A stretch of 64,000 nucleotides of DNA from NCBI RefSeq assembly GCF_004571075.1, contig NZ_SPQP01000013.1, positions 29,658 through 93,657 on the forward strand, written 5' to 3'. Position numbers and translations under genes: made by a program. The notes below the pieces were generated by a model. That model searched no databases, was not told where the DNA came from, and worked only from the letters and a program-made list of their open reading frames with translations. Numbering within the stretch: position 1 is the stretch's first letter; every line of letters begins with the position of its first letter. Shown here piece after piece: positions 1 through 8,265 of the stretch. The DNA comes from Blastococcus sp. TF02A-35 (lineage in GTDB: Bacteria; Actinomycetota; Actinomycetes; Mycobacteriales; Geodermatophilaceae).

Positions 1-52
1 CCTCCAGGGCTGGGAGCGCGAGCGGGGTGCCCCGACACCACCACGACCCCCT

Positions 53-68
53 TGTGGTGTCAATCACA
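53..68. promoter_or_regulatory. Candidate Crp/GlxR-type binding site
   Basis: The sequence reads TGTG-N8-CACA inside a larger dyad, CTTGTG-N8-CACAAG (51-70). This is the general Crp-family half-site spacing; the right half (TCACA) is perfect and the left (TGTGG) has one change from TGTGA. It lies about 60 bp upstream of the dehydrogenase start at 129. The assignment rests on pattern alone. Confidence 0.4.
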
Positions 69-128
69 AGGATCTGGAAGGTTCTGGGGAGACCCGCCCG
101 ACGCCGTCCGCTCGCCCTGGGGGAAGCC

Positions 129-1418
129 ATGAGCACCACCGTTCCCGGTAGCCCGGAGACCGTCTTCACCTACGGTGCGCCGCAGCTGAAGTTCGGCAAC
201 GGGGCGTCCGACGAGATCGGCTACGACCTGAGCCGGTACGGCGTGAAGCGGGTCCTGGTGGTCACCGACCCGGGGGTCGCGGCCACCGGCCACCCGCAGC
301 GGGTGGCCGACCAGATGGCGCAGTTCGGCATCGAGGCGCGGGTCTACGACGGCGTGCACGTCGAGCCCACCGACGTCAGCCTGGTCGCGGCCATCGAGGA
401 GGCCCGGTCCAGCGGTCCCTGGGACGCCTTCGTCGCCGTCGGCGGCGGGTCGAGCATCGACACCGCCAAGGCGATCAACCTCCTCACCACCAACCCCGGC
501 GAGCTGATGGACTACGTCAACGTGCCGGTGGGGAAGGGGCAGGCGCCGCCGGAGCCCCTCAAGCCGCTGGTCGCGGTGCCGACGACGACGGGCACCGGTG
601 CGGAGAGCACCACGATCTGCGTGATGGACGTGATCTCGGCCCGGGTGAAGACCGGCATCAGCCACGCCCGGCTGCGGCCGACGCTCGCCGTCATCGACCC
701 GGACCTGACGTTCACCCAGCCGGCCGGGGTGACCGCGGCGTCGGGGATGGACATCCTCTGCCACGCGCTGGAGAGCTACACCGCCCGCTGGTACACGACC
801 TACGACCACCGGACGCCGGAGCAGCGGGTGCCCTACTGCGGCTCGAACCCGATCTCGGACATGTGGTCGGAGAAGGCGCTCACCCTGCTGGCCGGCTCGT
901 TCCGCACCGCGGTGCGCAACGGCGAGGACGCCCAGGCCCGCTCGGACATGGCGATCGCGGCCACCTTCGCCGGCATGGGCTTCGGCAACGCCGGCGTGCA
1001 CATCCCGCACGCCAACGCCTACCCGATCGCCGGGCAGGTGAAGGACTTCCACCCCAAGGACTACCCGGCCGGCGAGGCGATGGTGCCGCACGGGATGTCG
1101 GTGTCGCTCACCGCGCCGGAGGCCTTCCGGTTCACCTTCGACGCCTCCCCGGAGCGGCACGTCCGGGCCGCCGAGCTGCTGGCGCCCGGCGCCGACCGCC
1201 CGTCGGACCTGGCCGAGTTCCTGCCCACCGTGCTCGCCGACCTGATGCGCGACATCGACATGCCGAACGGCATCGGGGCCGTCGGGTTCGACGAGGGCGA
1301 CATCCCCGACCTGGTCGAGGGCACGATGAAGCAGCAGCGGCTGCTGGCCACCAGCCCGAAGGCGGTCACCGAGGACGACGCCGCGGGGATCTTCCAGCGC
1401 TCGGTGGAGCTGTGGTGA
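129..1418 (+). CDS. Iron-containing alcohol dehydrogenase, hydroxyacid-oxoacid transhydrogenase type
   Basis: A 429-residue enzyme of the iron-dependent alcohol dehydrogenase superfamily. It has the GGGSSIDTAK nucleotide-binding segment, the PTTTGTGAE motif, and the metal-binding histidine stretches around CHALESYTA and the GVHIPHANAYPI segment. The last segment and the long insert before it resemble the ADHFE1/HOT branch, which transfers a hydride between 4-hydroxybutyrate-like hydroxyacids and 2-oxoglutarate; the exact substrate here is inferred. The ATG at 129 follows a GGGGGAAG ribosome site. An upstream in-frame ATG at 27 would add a basic low-complexity leader and has no such site. A candidate Crp-type site lies upstream. 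Confidence 0.85.
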   Translation: MSTTVPGSPETVFTYGAPQLKFGNGASDEIGYDLSRYGVKRVLVVTDPGVAATGHPQRVADQMAQFGIEARVYDGVHVEPTDVSLVAAIEEARSSGPWDAFVAVGGGSSIDTAKAINLLTTNPGELMDYVNVPVGKGQAPPEPLKPLVAVPTTTGTGAESTTICVMDVISARVKTGISHARLRPTLAVIDPDLTFTQPAGVTAASGMDILCHALESYTARWYTTYDHRTPEQRVPYCGSNPISDMWSEKALTLLAGSFRTAVRNGEDAQARSDMAIAATFAGMGFGNAGVHIPHANAYPIAGQVKDFHPKDYPAGEAMVPHGMSVSLTAPEAFRFTFDASPERHVRAAELLAPGADRPSDLAEFLPTVLADLMRDIDMPNGIGAVGFDEGDIPDLVEGTMKQQRLLATSPKAVTEDDAAGIFQRSVELW

Positions 1419-1424
1419 CGCCGC

Positions 1425-2411
1425 TCAGCTGAACAGCGCCGCCAGCTCCGCGTCGGAGGCGGCCAGGGCGTCGCGGTCGAAGGTGCTGCTGGAGGCCACC
1501 AGCTCGGCCGCGCCGGTGCGCTCCAGCAGCTCGGCGAGCCGGCGCTCCACCTGCGCCGGGGTCCCGGCGACCGCGGCCGCCGCGGTCTGCTCGAGGTACT
1601 GCTGCTGGCGCGGGGTGCGGGCGGCGGCCCGTACCTCGGCCACCGGCTGCAGCGCGGGGAAGGCGCCCTCGGTGCGGGAGCGCGCCATCGCCCACGCCTC
1701 GGGCAGCAGCAGGTCCGCGGCCTCCTCCGCGGTGTCGGCGACGACCACGTCGAGGCTGACCGACACCCGCGGCTCGGGCTGCTGCGCCGAGGGGCGGAAG
1801 CCCCGGCGGTAGGCCGCGAGGGCCTCGACCCCGGGCTGCGGGTCGCCGGCCACCCCCAGGATCGGGCCGCCGACGACCACCGGCAGCCCCAGCTCGGCGG
1901 CGACCTGCAGGCCGCTGCCGGTGGCGAGCACGTGCAGCGGGACCGGGCCGGCCGGCTGCGGGTGCAGGGTGATCGCCGCGGTGCCGGTCAGGTAGGCGCG
2001 CAGCTCGTCGAGGTCGGCGGGGAAGTCGCGCTCGGTCTCCCGCAGCGCGCGCCGCACCGGAGGGGTGAAGCCGGGGGAGCGGCCCAGGCCCAGGTCGACC
2101 CGGCCGGGTGCGAAGGCGGTCAGGGTGGCGAACTGCTCGGCGACGACGAGCGGCTGGTGGTGCGGCAGCATCACGCCGGCCGAGCCGAGCCGGATGGTGC
2201 TGGTGCGCCCGGCGACCGCGGCGAGCAGGACGGCGGGCGCGGCGCCGGCGACCCCGGGGACCCCGTGGTGCTCGGCGACCCAGAACCGGCCGAAGCCGAG
2301 CCGCTCGGCGTGGACGGCGCGGGCGGTGGTCCCCAGGAGTGCGGCGGAGTCGGGCTCGCCCACCCGGGTGCGGGACCGGTCCAGGAGCGAGAGCCGGGGC
2401 GTCGGGGTCAC
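1425..2411 (-). CDS. LLM-class flavin-dependent oxidoreductase
   Basis: A 328-residue luciferase-like monooxygenase domain protein starting at GTG. It opens with the LSLLDRSRTR type of N-terminus and continues with RFWVAEHHG, typical of the MsnO8-like group of bacterial luciferase homologues. These enzymes use reduced flavin (FMNH2 or F420) in a TIM barrel. Cofactor and substrate cannot be read from the sequence. It ends 7 bp from the convergent dehydrogenase stop. Confidence 0.88.
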   Translation of the reverse strand: MTPTPRLSLLDRSRTRVGEPDSAALLGTTARAVHAERLGFGRFWVAEHHGVPGVAGAAPAVLLAAVAGRTSTIRLGSAGVMLPHHQPLVVAEQFATLTAFAPGRVDLGLGRSPGFTPPVRRALRETERDFPADLDELRAYLTGTAAITLHPQPAGPVPLHVLATGSGLQVAAELGLPVVVGGPILGVAGDPQPGVEALAAYRRGFRPSAQQPEPRVSVSLDVVVADTAEEAADLLLPEAWAMARSRTEGAFPALQPVAEVRAAARTPRQQQYLEQTAAAAVAGTPAQVERRLAELLERTGAAELVASSSTFDRDALAASDAELAALFS

Positions 2412-2452
2412 GGGACCGGCAGCGCCGCCGGGGTCCGCGCTGTTCCGGCCGC

Positions 2453-2884
2453 TCAGCGCAGCGGGACGACGGACTTCGTGACCTGGCCGCTGGCGACCAG
2501 CACGCCGTCGACCGTGGCCTCGGCGCGCATGAAGGCCACCGCCCGGCCGCGCCGGAGCACGGTGGCGACGACGTCGACCGTCGCGCCGCTGCTGACCGGG
2601 CGGAGCAGCGAGGCGGCGACGTCGTGGGTCACCGCGTGCTCGCCCGGTCCCAGGGAGGGCAGCAGGGCGAGGAAGGAGGCGACGTCGAGCAGCGCGTAGA
2701 CGACGCCGCCGTGCAGCAGCCTCGCCGGGTTCTCCGACGCCGTCCCGACCTGGAAGCGGATCCCGGCGGAGGGGTCCTGCCGGTCGCGCAGCTCGACGCC
2801 GAGGAAGCGGTGCAGCGGGATGTCGAGGACTGCCTGGACGCGGGCGTCTGCGAGGGGCTCACCGGACATCGGGCCAGCATCCAT
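2453..2884 (-). CDS. PaaI-family (hotdog) thioesterase
   Basis: A 143-residue single hotdog domain with LLHGGVVYALLDVA, the helix that carries the catalytic region of PaaI/YbgC-type acyl-CoA thioesterases, followed by beta strands that include a VDVVATVLRRGRAVA segment. The chosen ATG at 2884 has GGGAG seven bases upstream; a second ATG five codons in is possible. It lies upstream of the oxidoreductase on the same strand. The substrate is unknown, probably aryl- or acyl-CoA. Confidence 0.85.
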   Translation of the reverse strand: MDAGPMSGEPLADARVQAVLDIPLHRFLGVELRDRQDPSAGIRFQVGTASENPARLLHGGVVYALLDVASFLALLPSLGPGEHAVTHDVAASLLRPVSSGATVDVVATVLRRGRAVAFMRAEATVDGVLVASGQVTKSVVPLR

Positions 2885-2983
2885 CAACAGCTCCCGCGGT
2901 TCCCACAGGCCCTGCCGCACCGGGCGGCGAGCGCGCCGGCTCCCATAGGCTCCGGCCCAGTTCAGCAACTGGAGGGGGCGGCG

Positions 2984-3406
2984 GTGGGCTTGTACGGGGA
3001 TCCGGGCGCCCTGGATGCGCTGGCATCGGAGCTCTCCCAGCGCGCCCGGGAGGTGCGGGCAGCGGGTGAGGAGCACCGGGCCGAGGGTGCCCGCACCCGC
3101 TGGGTGTCGGAGGCGGCCACGGCCTACCGCGAGCAGCAGGCGAAGGACTGCGCCGACGTCGACGCCGCGGCCGACGCGATGGAGCGTGCCGCCGACCTGC
3201 TGCGCCAGCACGCGGACGAGGTCCGGGAGCGGCTGGCGGCGATCGCCCGGGCCGAGGAGGCGGTGCGCTCCTGGCTCTCCGAGCAGGCCGCCCGCGGCGG
3301 GGAGCTGCTCGACGACGTCGGCGACTTCCTCGGCGACCTCCCCGAGGCCGGCGCGGACGCCTGGCGCGGGCTCTCCCGGCAGCTCGGCCGGCTGGGGCTC
3401 ATGTGA
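2984..3406 (+). CDS. WXG100-like small helical protein
   Basis: A 140-residue, almost entirely helical protein. A helix of about 35 residues, a turn at W40-V41-S42 (in the place of WXG), and a second long helix give the size and helical-hairpin shape of ESX (type VII) secretion substrates; a third amphipathic C-terminal segment is extra. The GTG start at 2984 follows GGAGGGGG. It overlaps the next gene by four bases (GTGA), so it is the first gene of a tight four-gene operon. No ESX machinery gene is present in the window. The family assignment is inferred from shape and context, not from strong identity. Confidence 0.6.
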   Translation: MGLYGDPGALDALASELSQRAREVRAAGEEHRAEGARTRWVSEAATAYREQQAKDCADVDAAADAMERAADLLRQHADEVRERLAAIARAEEAVRSWLSEQAARGGELLDDVGDFLGDLPEAGADAWRGLSRQLGRLGLM

Positions 3407-4185
3407 GCGCGGCCCCGCGGCGCCTGACGCTCACCGCGGCGGAGTGGGCGGTGCTCGTGACCGACCGGCTGGCGGACCCCCCGCCGGCGTTCGTGCCCGC
3501 GCCGGTGGCCCCCGCCGACCGCGACGGCGCGGTCGCCGCGCTCGTGCGGGCGCGCGTGCTGGTGGCCCCGCCCGGAGGGGCCGCGGAGCCGGTGCCGCCG
3601 GTGGCCGCCGACCTCGCCGTGCTGAGCCGCCCGCTCCTCGCCGTCCGCCTGGCCGTCTCGGGGCGGACCGGGGAGCGGCACGGCTGGTTCGCGCTCGGAC
3701 CGGGGGTCGTCGTCGGGGTGCTGACGCTGCCGGGTGGGGGGGTGGAGCTGTCGCTGGCCCCCGCCGTGCGACTGGGCACCGAGCTGGCCCGCGCCGTCCC
3801 CGAGGCACCGGAGGTGACCGGCCCGTGGCCGGCCGAGGAGGAGCCGACCGACGGCGCCCCGCTGTCCGGGCGGGTTCCCCTGGCGCTGCTGGCGGACGAG
3901 CCGGCACCCGGCTCCTCCGACGACGAGCGGGCGCTGGCCCGGGAGCTGGAACGGCGGACGACGGGGTCGCTGAGCTGCCTGGTGCTCGGTCGGGCGGGGG
4001 GCGACCTGGCCGTGGGGCAGGTGTCCTGGCTGGCCACCGACGCGGGCTGGGTCGGGCTGCGGCCCCGCCTCGACGGCGGCCCGCGCCGGATGGTCGACCT
4101 CGTGCCCGTGGAGCCGGCCGACCTCGGCACCTGGGTGGCGCCCACGGTGGCGGCGCTGCTGGAGGCCGACTATGACCGGCTCTGA
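3403..4185 (+). CDS. EspG-like (ESX secretion-associated) protein
   Basis: A 260-residue protein beginning with GTG in a four-base overlap with the gene before it. It has an alternating beta/alpha pattern with segments such as HGWFALGPG and the closing WVAPTVAALLEADY, resembling the EspG family of ESX substrate chaperones. EspG proteins bind the helical tips of PE-PPE type substrates in the cytosol. Its placement between a WXG-like gene and an enzyme with a helical leader supports this role. Sequence similarity visible by eye is weak, so the function is provisional. Confidence 0.55.
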   Translation: MSAAPRRLTLTAAEWAVLVTDRLADPPPAFVPAPVAPADRDGAVAALVRARVLVAPPGGAAEPVPPVAADLAVLSRPLLAVRLAVSGRTGERHGWFALGPGVVVGVLTLPGGGVELSLAPAVRLGTELARAVPEAPEVTGPWPAEEEPTDGAPLSGRVPLALLADEPAPGSSDDERALARELERRTTGSLSCLVLGRAGGDLAVGQVSWLATDAGWVGLRPRLDGGPRRMVDLVPVEPADLGTWVAPTVAALLEADYDRL

Positions 4186-5548
4186 GATCTCCGTCAGCGG
4201 CGGCGCGGGCGGCCTGGAGGCGGACCTCGCCGACCTCGCCGCGCTGGGCCGCAACAGCACCGACCTCGCGGAGATGCTGGCGGCGACCAGCCTGACCTGC
4301 CACGGGATGCTGGTCGACCCCGACGTCCTGGCCTCGGCGGTCCTGGACCCGGCCGGGGTCGCCCGGTTCGAGGCAGCGCTGCTGGAGGCCCTGGACGGCC
4401 CCGGTGGCTTGAGCGCACTGGCGGTCCGGTTCGCCGCCCGCGCGGCCACGCTGCAGGCCGCCGCGCTCGCCTACGAGGCGGCGGACGCTGCGCTGGCCGA
4501 GATGGCCGACACCCTGGACTGGGCGATCGGGACCATCCCCGGGCTCTTCGTGACGACGGTCCTCGCCGAGGTGGCCGCGGAGCTGCTGAGCGACCCCGAG
4601 GGCGCGGCCGACGCGCTCGGGGAGCTCATCGAGGACCCCGAGCGGTGGGTCACCGAGCACCCGGGGCTGGTCGACTCCGTGGTCAACAAGGCGCCGGGGC
4701 TGCTCGGCGGGCTCTCGCTGCTCGGCGGGGGCGACGTCCGGGCGGCTGCGGCACTGCTCGGGAACCTGTGGCCGGACGGGCGGCCGGTCGTCACCAGGCG
4801 GCCCGACGACGTCCGGCAGGGCGTCCTCCAGCCTCCGCGGAACGTCACCGACCTGCTCACCGCGCTGGACCTCCGCAACCGGTCGGCGGCGGAGCGGGAC
4901 ACCGACCAGGTCAGCGTCCGCGTGATCACCCATGCCGACGGCACCCGGGCGTTCGTCGTCGACATCCCGGGAACGCAGGACTGGAGCCCGCCCGGGCTCT
5001 CGCCCAACCGGGCGCCGAACGACCTGGGCACGAACGTCCGCGTCCTCGGTGGTGACGTGACGACGCGCCAGGAGGCCATCGCCATGGCGCTGCACCGGGC
5101 GGGCGCGGGCCCGACGGACCCGGTCATGCTGGTCGGGCACAGCCAGGGCGGGATGGTGGCCGCGCAGGCGGCGCACGACTCGGGGACGGCGGCCTTCCCC
5201 TACGACGTCCGGAGCGTCGTGACCGCCGGGTCGCCGGTCGCCCGGGCCGGCATCCCGGAGTCGGTGCAGGTCCTCGCGCTGGAGAACGCGCACGACATCG
5301 TCCCGCACCTCGACGGCCGCTCGAACGACGACGACCCCAACGTCACCACCGTCACCTTCGACCGGCAGAAGGGGAGCGTCGGCGAGAACCACGGCATCAG
5401 CACCGCCTACCGGTACGGTGCCGAGCAGGTGGACCGCAGCGACGACCCGTCGATCGCGCACTTCCGCGCCGCCTCCTCGCCGTTCTTCGTCGAGCCGGGG
5501 GAGAGCGCGACGGTCCGGGCACAGGTCTTCGAACTCGAGCAGAGGTGA
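4172..5548 (+). CDS. Alpha/beta hydrolase with helical N-terminal domain, candidate ESX effector
   Basis: 458 residues in two parts. Residues 1-190 are Ala-rich helices, including a hydrophobic segment near 115-140, and contain no enzyme motif. Residues 245-440 form an alpha/beta hydrolase core with a lipase-type elbow GHSQGG (nucleophile S324), a likely acid at D375 (AHDIVP) and H407 (ENHGIS). The start overlaps the previous gene by 14 bases. The layout (helical targeting-like domain followed by an enzyme) recalls LXG- or PE/PPE-type type VII effectors carrying lipase/esterase domains. Substrate and secretion are inferred; no signal peptide is present. Confidence 0.65.
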   Translation: MTGSEISVSGGAGGLEADLADLAALGRNSTDLAEMLAATSLTCHGMLVDPDVLASAVLDPAGVARFEAALLEALDGPGGLSALAVRFAARAATLQAAALAYEAADAALAEMADTLDWAIGTIPGLFVTTVLAEVAAELLSDPEGAADALGELIEDPERWVTEHPGLVDSVVNKAPGLLGGLSLLGGGDVRAAAALLGNLWPDGRPVVTRRPDDVRQGVLQPPRNVTDLLTALDLRNRSAAERDTDQVSVRVITHADGTRAFVVDIPGTQDWSPPGLSPNRAPNDLGTNVRVLGGDVTTRQEAIAMALHRAGAGPTDPVMLVGHSQGGMVAAQAAHDSGTAAFPYDVRSVVTAGSPVARAGIPESVQVLALENAHDIVPHLDGRSNDDDPNVTTVTFDRQKGSVGENHGISTAYRYGAEQVDRSDDPSIAHFRAASSPFFVEPGESATVRAQVFELEQR

Positions 5549-5555
5549 GCCGACG

Positions 5556-6011
5556 ATGCGCGCAGCCAGGTCGCTGACGCGACGGTCGCCGGGGGCGCTG
5601 GTCGTGGTCCCCCTGGTCGTGCTCGCCCTCGCCGGCTGCTCCTGGGTCGGGGCGGAGGACGACCGGCCGGAGAACACGGTCGAGGACAACGAGAGCATCG
5701 GCGCAGGGCTCGCCGCCGAGCTCGCCGAGCGCGACGACGTGGCCTCCGCCGAGGTGCGCTACCTCGACACGTTCACCGTCCCGAACAGCGCCAGCGTCGA
5801 GATCCGGATGGAGCCGGGGGCGGACGTGGAGGCCCTGTACGACGAGGGGCTGCGGCTGGTCTGGCAGAGCGAGATCAACCCCATCTCAGTGATCTACGTG
5901 GACGTGGTCAACCCCGAGGACCCGCCGTCGGGGATCTCCCGGTCGGTCGACGCGACCGAGCCCTCCGTCCGCGAGGAGCTCGACGAGAAGTACGGCCCGC
6001 ACCCGGACTGA
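5556..6011 (+). CDS. Small lipoprotein
   Basis: 151 residues with a basic N-terminus, a hydrophobic stretch and an LALAGC lipobox, so C28 should be lipidated and the rest exported. The mature part is acidic and has a short alpha/beta pattern (DVASAEVRYLDTF...), with no family I recognise. It follows the hydrolase by seven bases, with AGAGGTGAG as ribosome site, so it is the fourth gene of the same operon. As the membrane-anchored partner of a putative secreted hydrolase it could be an immunity or assembly factor, but this is inference. Confidence 0.75.
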   Translation: MRAARSLTRRSPGALVVVPLVVLALAGCSWVGAEDDRPENTVEDNESIGAGLAAELAERDDVASAEVRYLDTFTVPNSASVEIRMEPGADVEALYDEGLRLVWQSEINPISVIYVDVVNPEDPPSGISRSVDATEPSVREELDEKYGPHPD

Positions 6012-6017
6012 GCGCCG

Positions 6018-8186
6018 TCAGGGGCTGGTGAGCACCACCAGCTCCTGGGTCGCCCTCGTCATCGCGACGTACCGGTCCACGGCCCCCTCGATCGCCGTGC
6101 CGAAGGTCTGCGGTTCGACCAGGACGAGCAGGTCGAACTCCAGCCCCTTCGCGAGGAGCGGGTCGAGCGACCTGACCCGCGGGGTCGGGCGGAAGGCCGG
6201 GGCGCCGATCACGCAGGCCACCCCTTCGGCGTGCCCGGCCAGCCAGGCCGCGACGACGGCGTCGAGGTCGGCCGCGGAGCCGTGCCGGACCGGGGCACCG
6301 CTGCTGCGGATGGACGTCGGCACGTTGGCGTCGGGCAGCACGGCCCGGATGACCGGCTCGGCCTCGGCCATGACCTCGGCCGGCGTCCGGTAGTTGACCG
6401 TCAGGGACGCCAGCTCGACCCGGCCCAGCTCGACGCGCTCGAGCCGCTCCCGCCACGTCTCGGTGAACCCATGCCGGGCCTGCGCCCGGTCGCCGACGAT
6501 GGTGAAGCTGCGGGACGGGCAGCGCAGCAGGAGCATCTGCCACTCGGCGTCGGTCAGCTCCTGGGCCTCGTCGACGACGACGTGCGCGAAGGGGCCGGCC
6601 AGCTCGTCGGGCTCGGCGGTGGGCAGCGCGGCCTGGTCCACCAGCGCGTCGCGCAGGTCGCCGTGCCGCAGGCTGGTCATCAGCAGCAGCTCGGAGTCGT
6701 CGGCCGCGACCAGCTCGTCGATGACACCGGCCATGCGCTCGCGCTCGGCCGCGACGACGGCGTCCTGACGGCGCCTGCGCCTGGAGGCCTCGGGGTCGCC
6801 GAGCCGCTGACGGGCTGCGTCGAGCAGCGGCAGGTCCGACGTCGTCCAGGCCCGCGGGTCGCGGCGCTGCAGGAGCCGGACCTCGTCGGGGGAGAGCCCC
6901 GGAGCGGCCATGCGCAGGTAGGCCTGCACGGACCACAGGTCGCCGACGACGTCGGTCGCCTCGAGCACGGGCCAGGCCCGGCTGAACGTCGCGCGCAGCT
7001 CGCGGTCCTGCAGCAGCGCCTTCCGGAGCAGGTCGTCGTCGACCTCGCCGTCGTGCTTGTCCGCGACGATGGTGAGCAGCTCCTCCCAGACCTGCTCGCG
7101 CGCCTCGTTGTGCGGCGTGCCCGGCTCGGCGGCCCCGAACGCCTCGGCCCAGTCGGCGGCGGTGGGCCGGACCTCGTCCCACGGCGTCGTGACCGTGGAC
7201 GCCCGCGACGGGGGCTCCTCGTAGAACCGGACCGCGGCCTCGACCGCCGCCACCAGGTCCACCCTCGACTTCAGGCGGGCCACCTCCGGGTCGGGCTCCG
7301 GCGTCGCTGCCGCGCCCTCGGGGACCAGGTCGCGCAGCGTGCAGGTCCGCACGCCCTCCTCGCCGAGGCTGGGGAGCACGTCGGAGACGTAGGCCAGGTA
7401 GGGCTCGTGCGGGCCGACGAACAGGACGCCGCCGCGCCGGTGGCCCAGCCGGGGGTCGGCGTAGAGGAGGTAGGCGGTGCGGTGCAGGGCGACGACGGTC
7501 TTGCCCGTCCCCGGCCCGCCGTCGACGACCAGGGCGCCCTCGGAGCCGGCGCGGATGATGGCGTCCTGGTCGGCCTGGATGGTGCCCAGCACGTCGCGCA
7601 TCCGCGCCGTCCGCTCGCTGCCCAGGCTGGCGATGAAGGCGGACTGGTCGTCCAGCGCGGCGTGCCCCTCGAACCCGTCGGCGGTGAAGACCTCGTCCCA
7701 GTAGTCGGTGACCCGCCCGCGGGTCCAGCGGTACCGGCGGCGGCTGGCCAGGCCCATCGGGTGGGCGTGGGTGGCGGCGAAGAACGGCTCGGCGGCGGGG
7801 GAGCGCCAGTCGAGGAGGAGCCGGCGGCCGGAGCTGTCGGTGAGGCCGAGCCGTCCCACGTACACCGGCTCGGCGCCGTCGGCGGCCACGATCCGGCCCA
7901 GGGTCAGGTCCAGCCCGAAGCGGCGCAGGGTGCGCAGCCGGGCGCTCAGCCGGTGCACCTCCAGGTCCCGGTTGAGGGCCTCCTCGCCGCTGCCGCCGGG
8001 CGCCTTCCGCTCGGCGTCGAGGCGGGCGGACAGCTCGGCGACCTGCTGCCGGAGGCTCTCGGCGATGGCGGCGAAGTGCTGCTCGTCGGCGGCGACCAGG
8101 GCCGGGTCGGCCTTGGCGGCGAGCGTCTCGGGGAGGGCGAACGCACTGGTGGCTGAGGGCTGGGGCTGGTGCCGGTGGTCGCTCAC
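6018..8186 (-). CDS. helR: RNA polymerase recycling motor ATPase HelR (UvrD-like)
   Basis: 722 residues of the HelD/HelR branch of superfamily 1 helicase-like proteins. A coiled N-terminal arm (about 25-90) is followed by a domain containing LLLDWRSP, Walker A GGPGTGKT (223-230), Walker B VVDEAQE, the GDRAQ motif, VNYRTPAEV and a closing YVAMTRAT motif. HelR displaces rifamycins from RNA polymerase and recycles stalled enzyme; that role is known for Streptomyces homologues. The identification is strengthened by a near-perfect rifamycin-associated element 26 bp upstream of the GTG start (8186). The start is chosen because it has GGAG upstream; the longer open frame reads through the promoter region. 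Confidence 0.9.
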   Translation of the reverse strand: MSDHRHQPQPSATSAFALPETLAAKADPALVAADEQHFAAIAESLRQQVAELSARLDAERKAPGGSGEEALNRDLEVHRLSARLRTLRRFGLDLTLGRIVAADGAEPVYVGRLGLTDSSGRRLLLDWRSPAAEPFFAATHAHPMGLASRRRYRWTRGRVTDYWDEVFTADGFEGHAALDDQSAFIASLGSERTARMRDVLGTIQADQDAIIRAGSEGALVVDGGPGTGKTVVALHRTAYLLYADPRLGHRRGGVLFVGPHEPYLAYVSDVLPSLGEEGVRTCTLRDLVPEGAAATPEPDPEVARLKSRVDLVAAVEAAVRFYEEPPSRASTVTTPWDEVRPTAADWAEAFGAAEPGTPHNEAREQVWEELLTIVADKHDGEVDDDLLRKALLQDRELRATFSRAWPVLEATDVVGDLWSVQAYLRMAAPGLSPDEVRLLQRRDPRAWTTSDLPLLDAARQRLGDPEASRRRRRQDAVVAAERERMAGVIDELVAADDSELLLMTSLRHGDLRDALVDQAALPTAEPDELAGPFAHVVVDEAQELTDAEWQMLLLRCPSRSFTIVGDRAQARHGFTETWRERLERVELGRVELASLTVNYRTPAEVMAEAEPVIRAVLPDANVPTSIRSSGAPVRHGSAADLDAVVAAWLAGHAEGVACVIGAPAFRPTPRVRSLDPLLAKGLEFDLLVLVEPQTFGTAIEGAVDRYVAMTRATQELVVLTSP

Positions 8187-8211
8187 GGCGGGCGAGTCTC
8201 CGGCACGACCC

Positions 8212-8230
8212 GGGTCTTGCCGCAAGCCCC
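8212..8230 (-). promoter_or_regulatory. Rifamycin-associated element (RAE)
   Basis: On the minus strand this reads GGGGCTTGCGGCAAGACCC. From memory the published RAE consensus is GGGGCTTGCGGCAAGGCCC, which would leave one mismatch in 19. RAEs precede rifamycin-inactivating genes and helR in actinomycetes and give rifamycin-responsive expression. It lies between the divergent helR and Imm5-like genes. Confidence 0.88.
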
Positions 8231-8245
8231 GGGGTGAGCTATACG
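8217..8245 (+). promoter_or_regulatory. Candidate sigma-70-type promoter for the Imm5-like gene
   Basis: TTGCCG (8217-8222), a 17-base spacer, then TATACG (8240-8245). The -35 hexamer lies inside the RAE. The predicted start near 8252 gives a very short leader before the GTG at 8266. On the other strand TATAGC (8243-8238) could be the -10 of helR, which would put the RAE in its initially transcribed region. Confidence 0.5.
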
Positions 8246-8265
8246 TTGGAAGTGGCAGGAGGTCG

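Noticed and set aside
3431..5698. 755-codon minus-strand open frame opposite the ESX-like operon
   Set aside because: It is Arg/Pro/Gly-rich with no motif, and the plus strand has coupled genes with ribosome sites and recognisable domains. A product of high GC at third positions.
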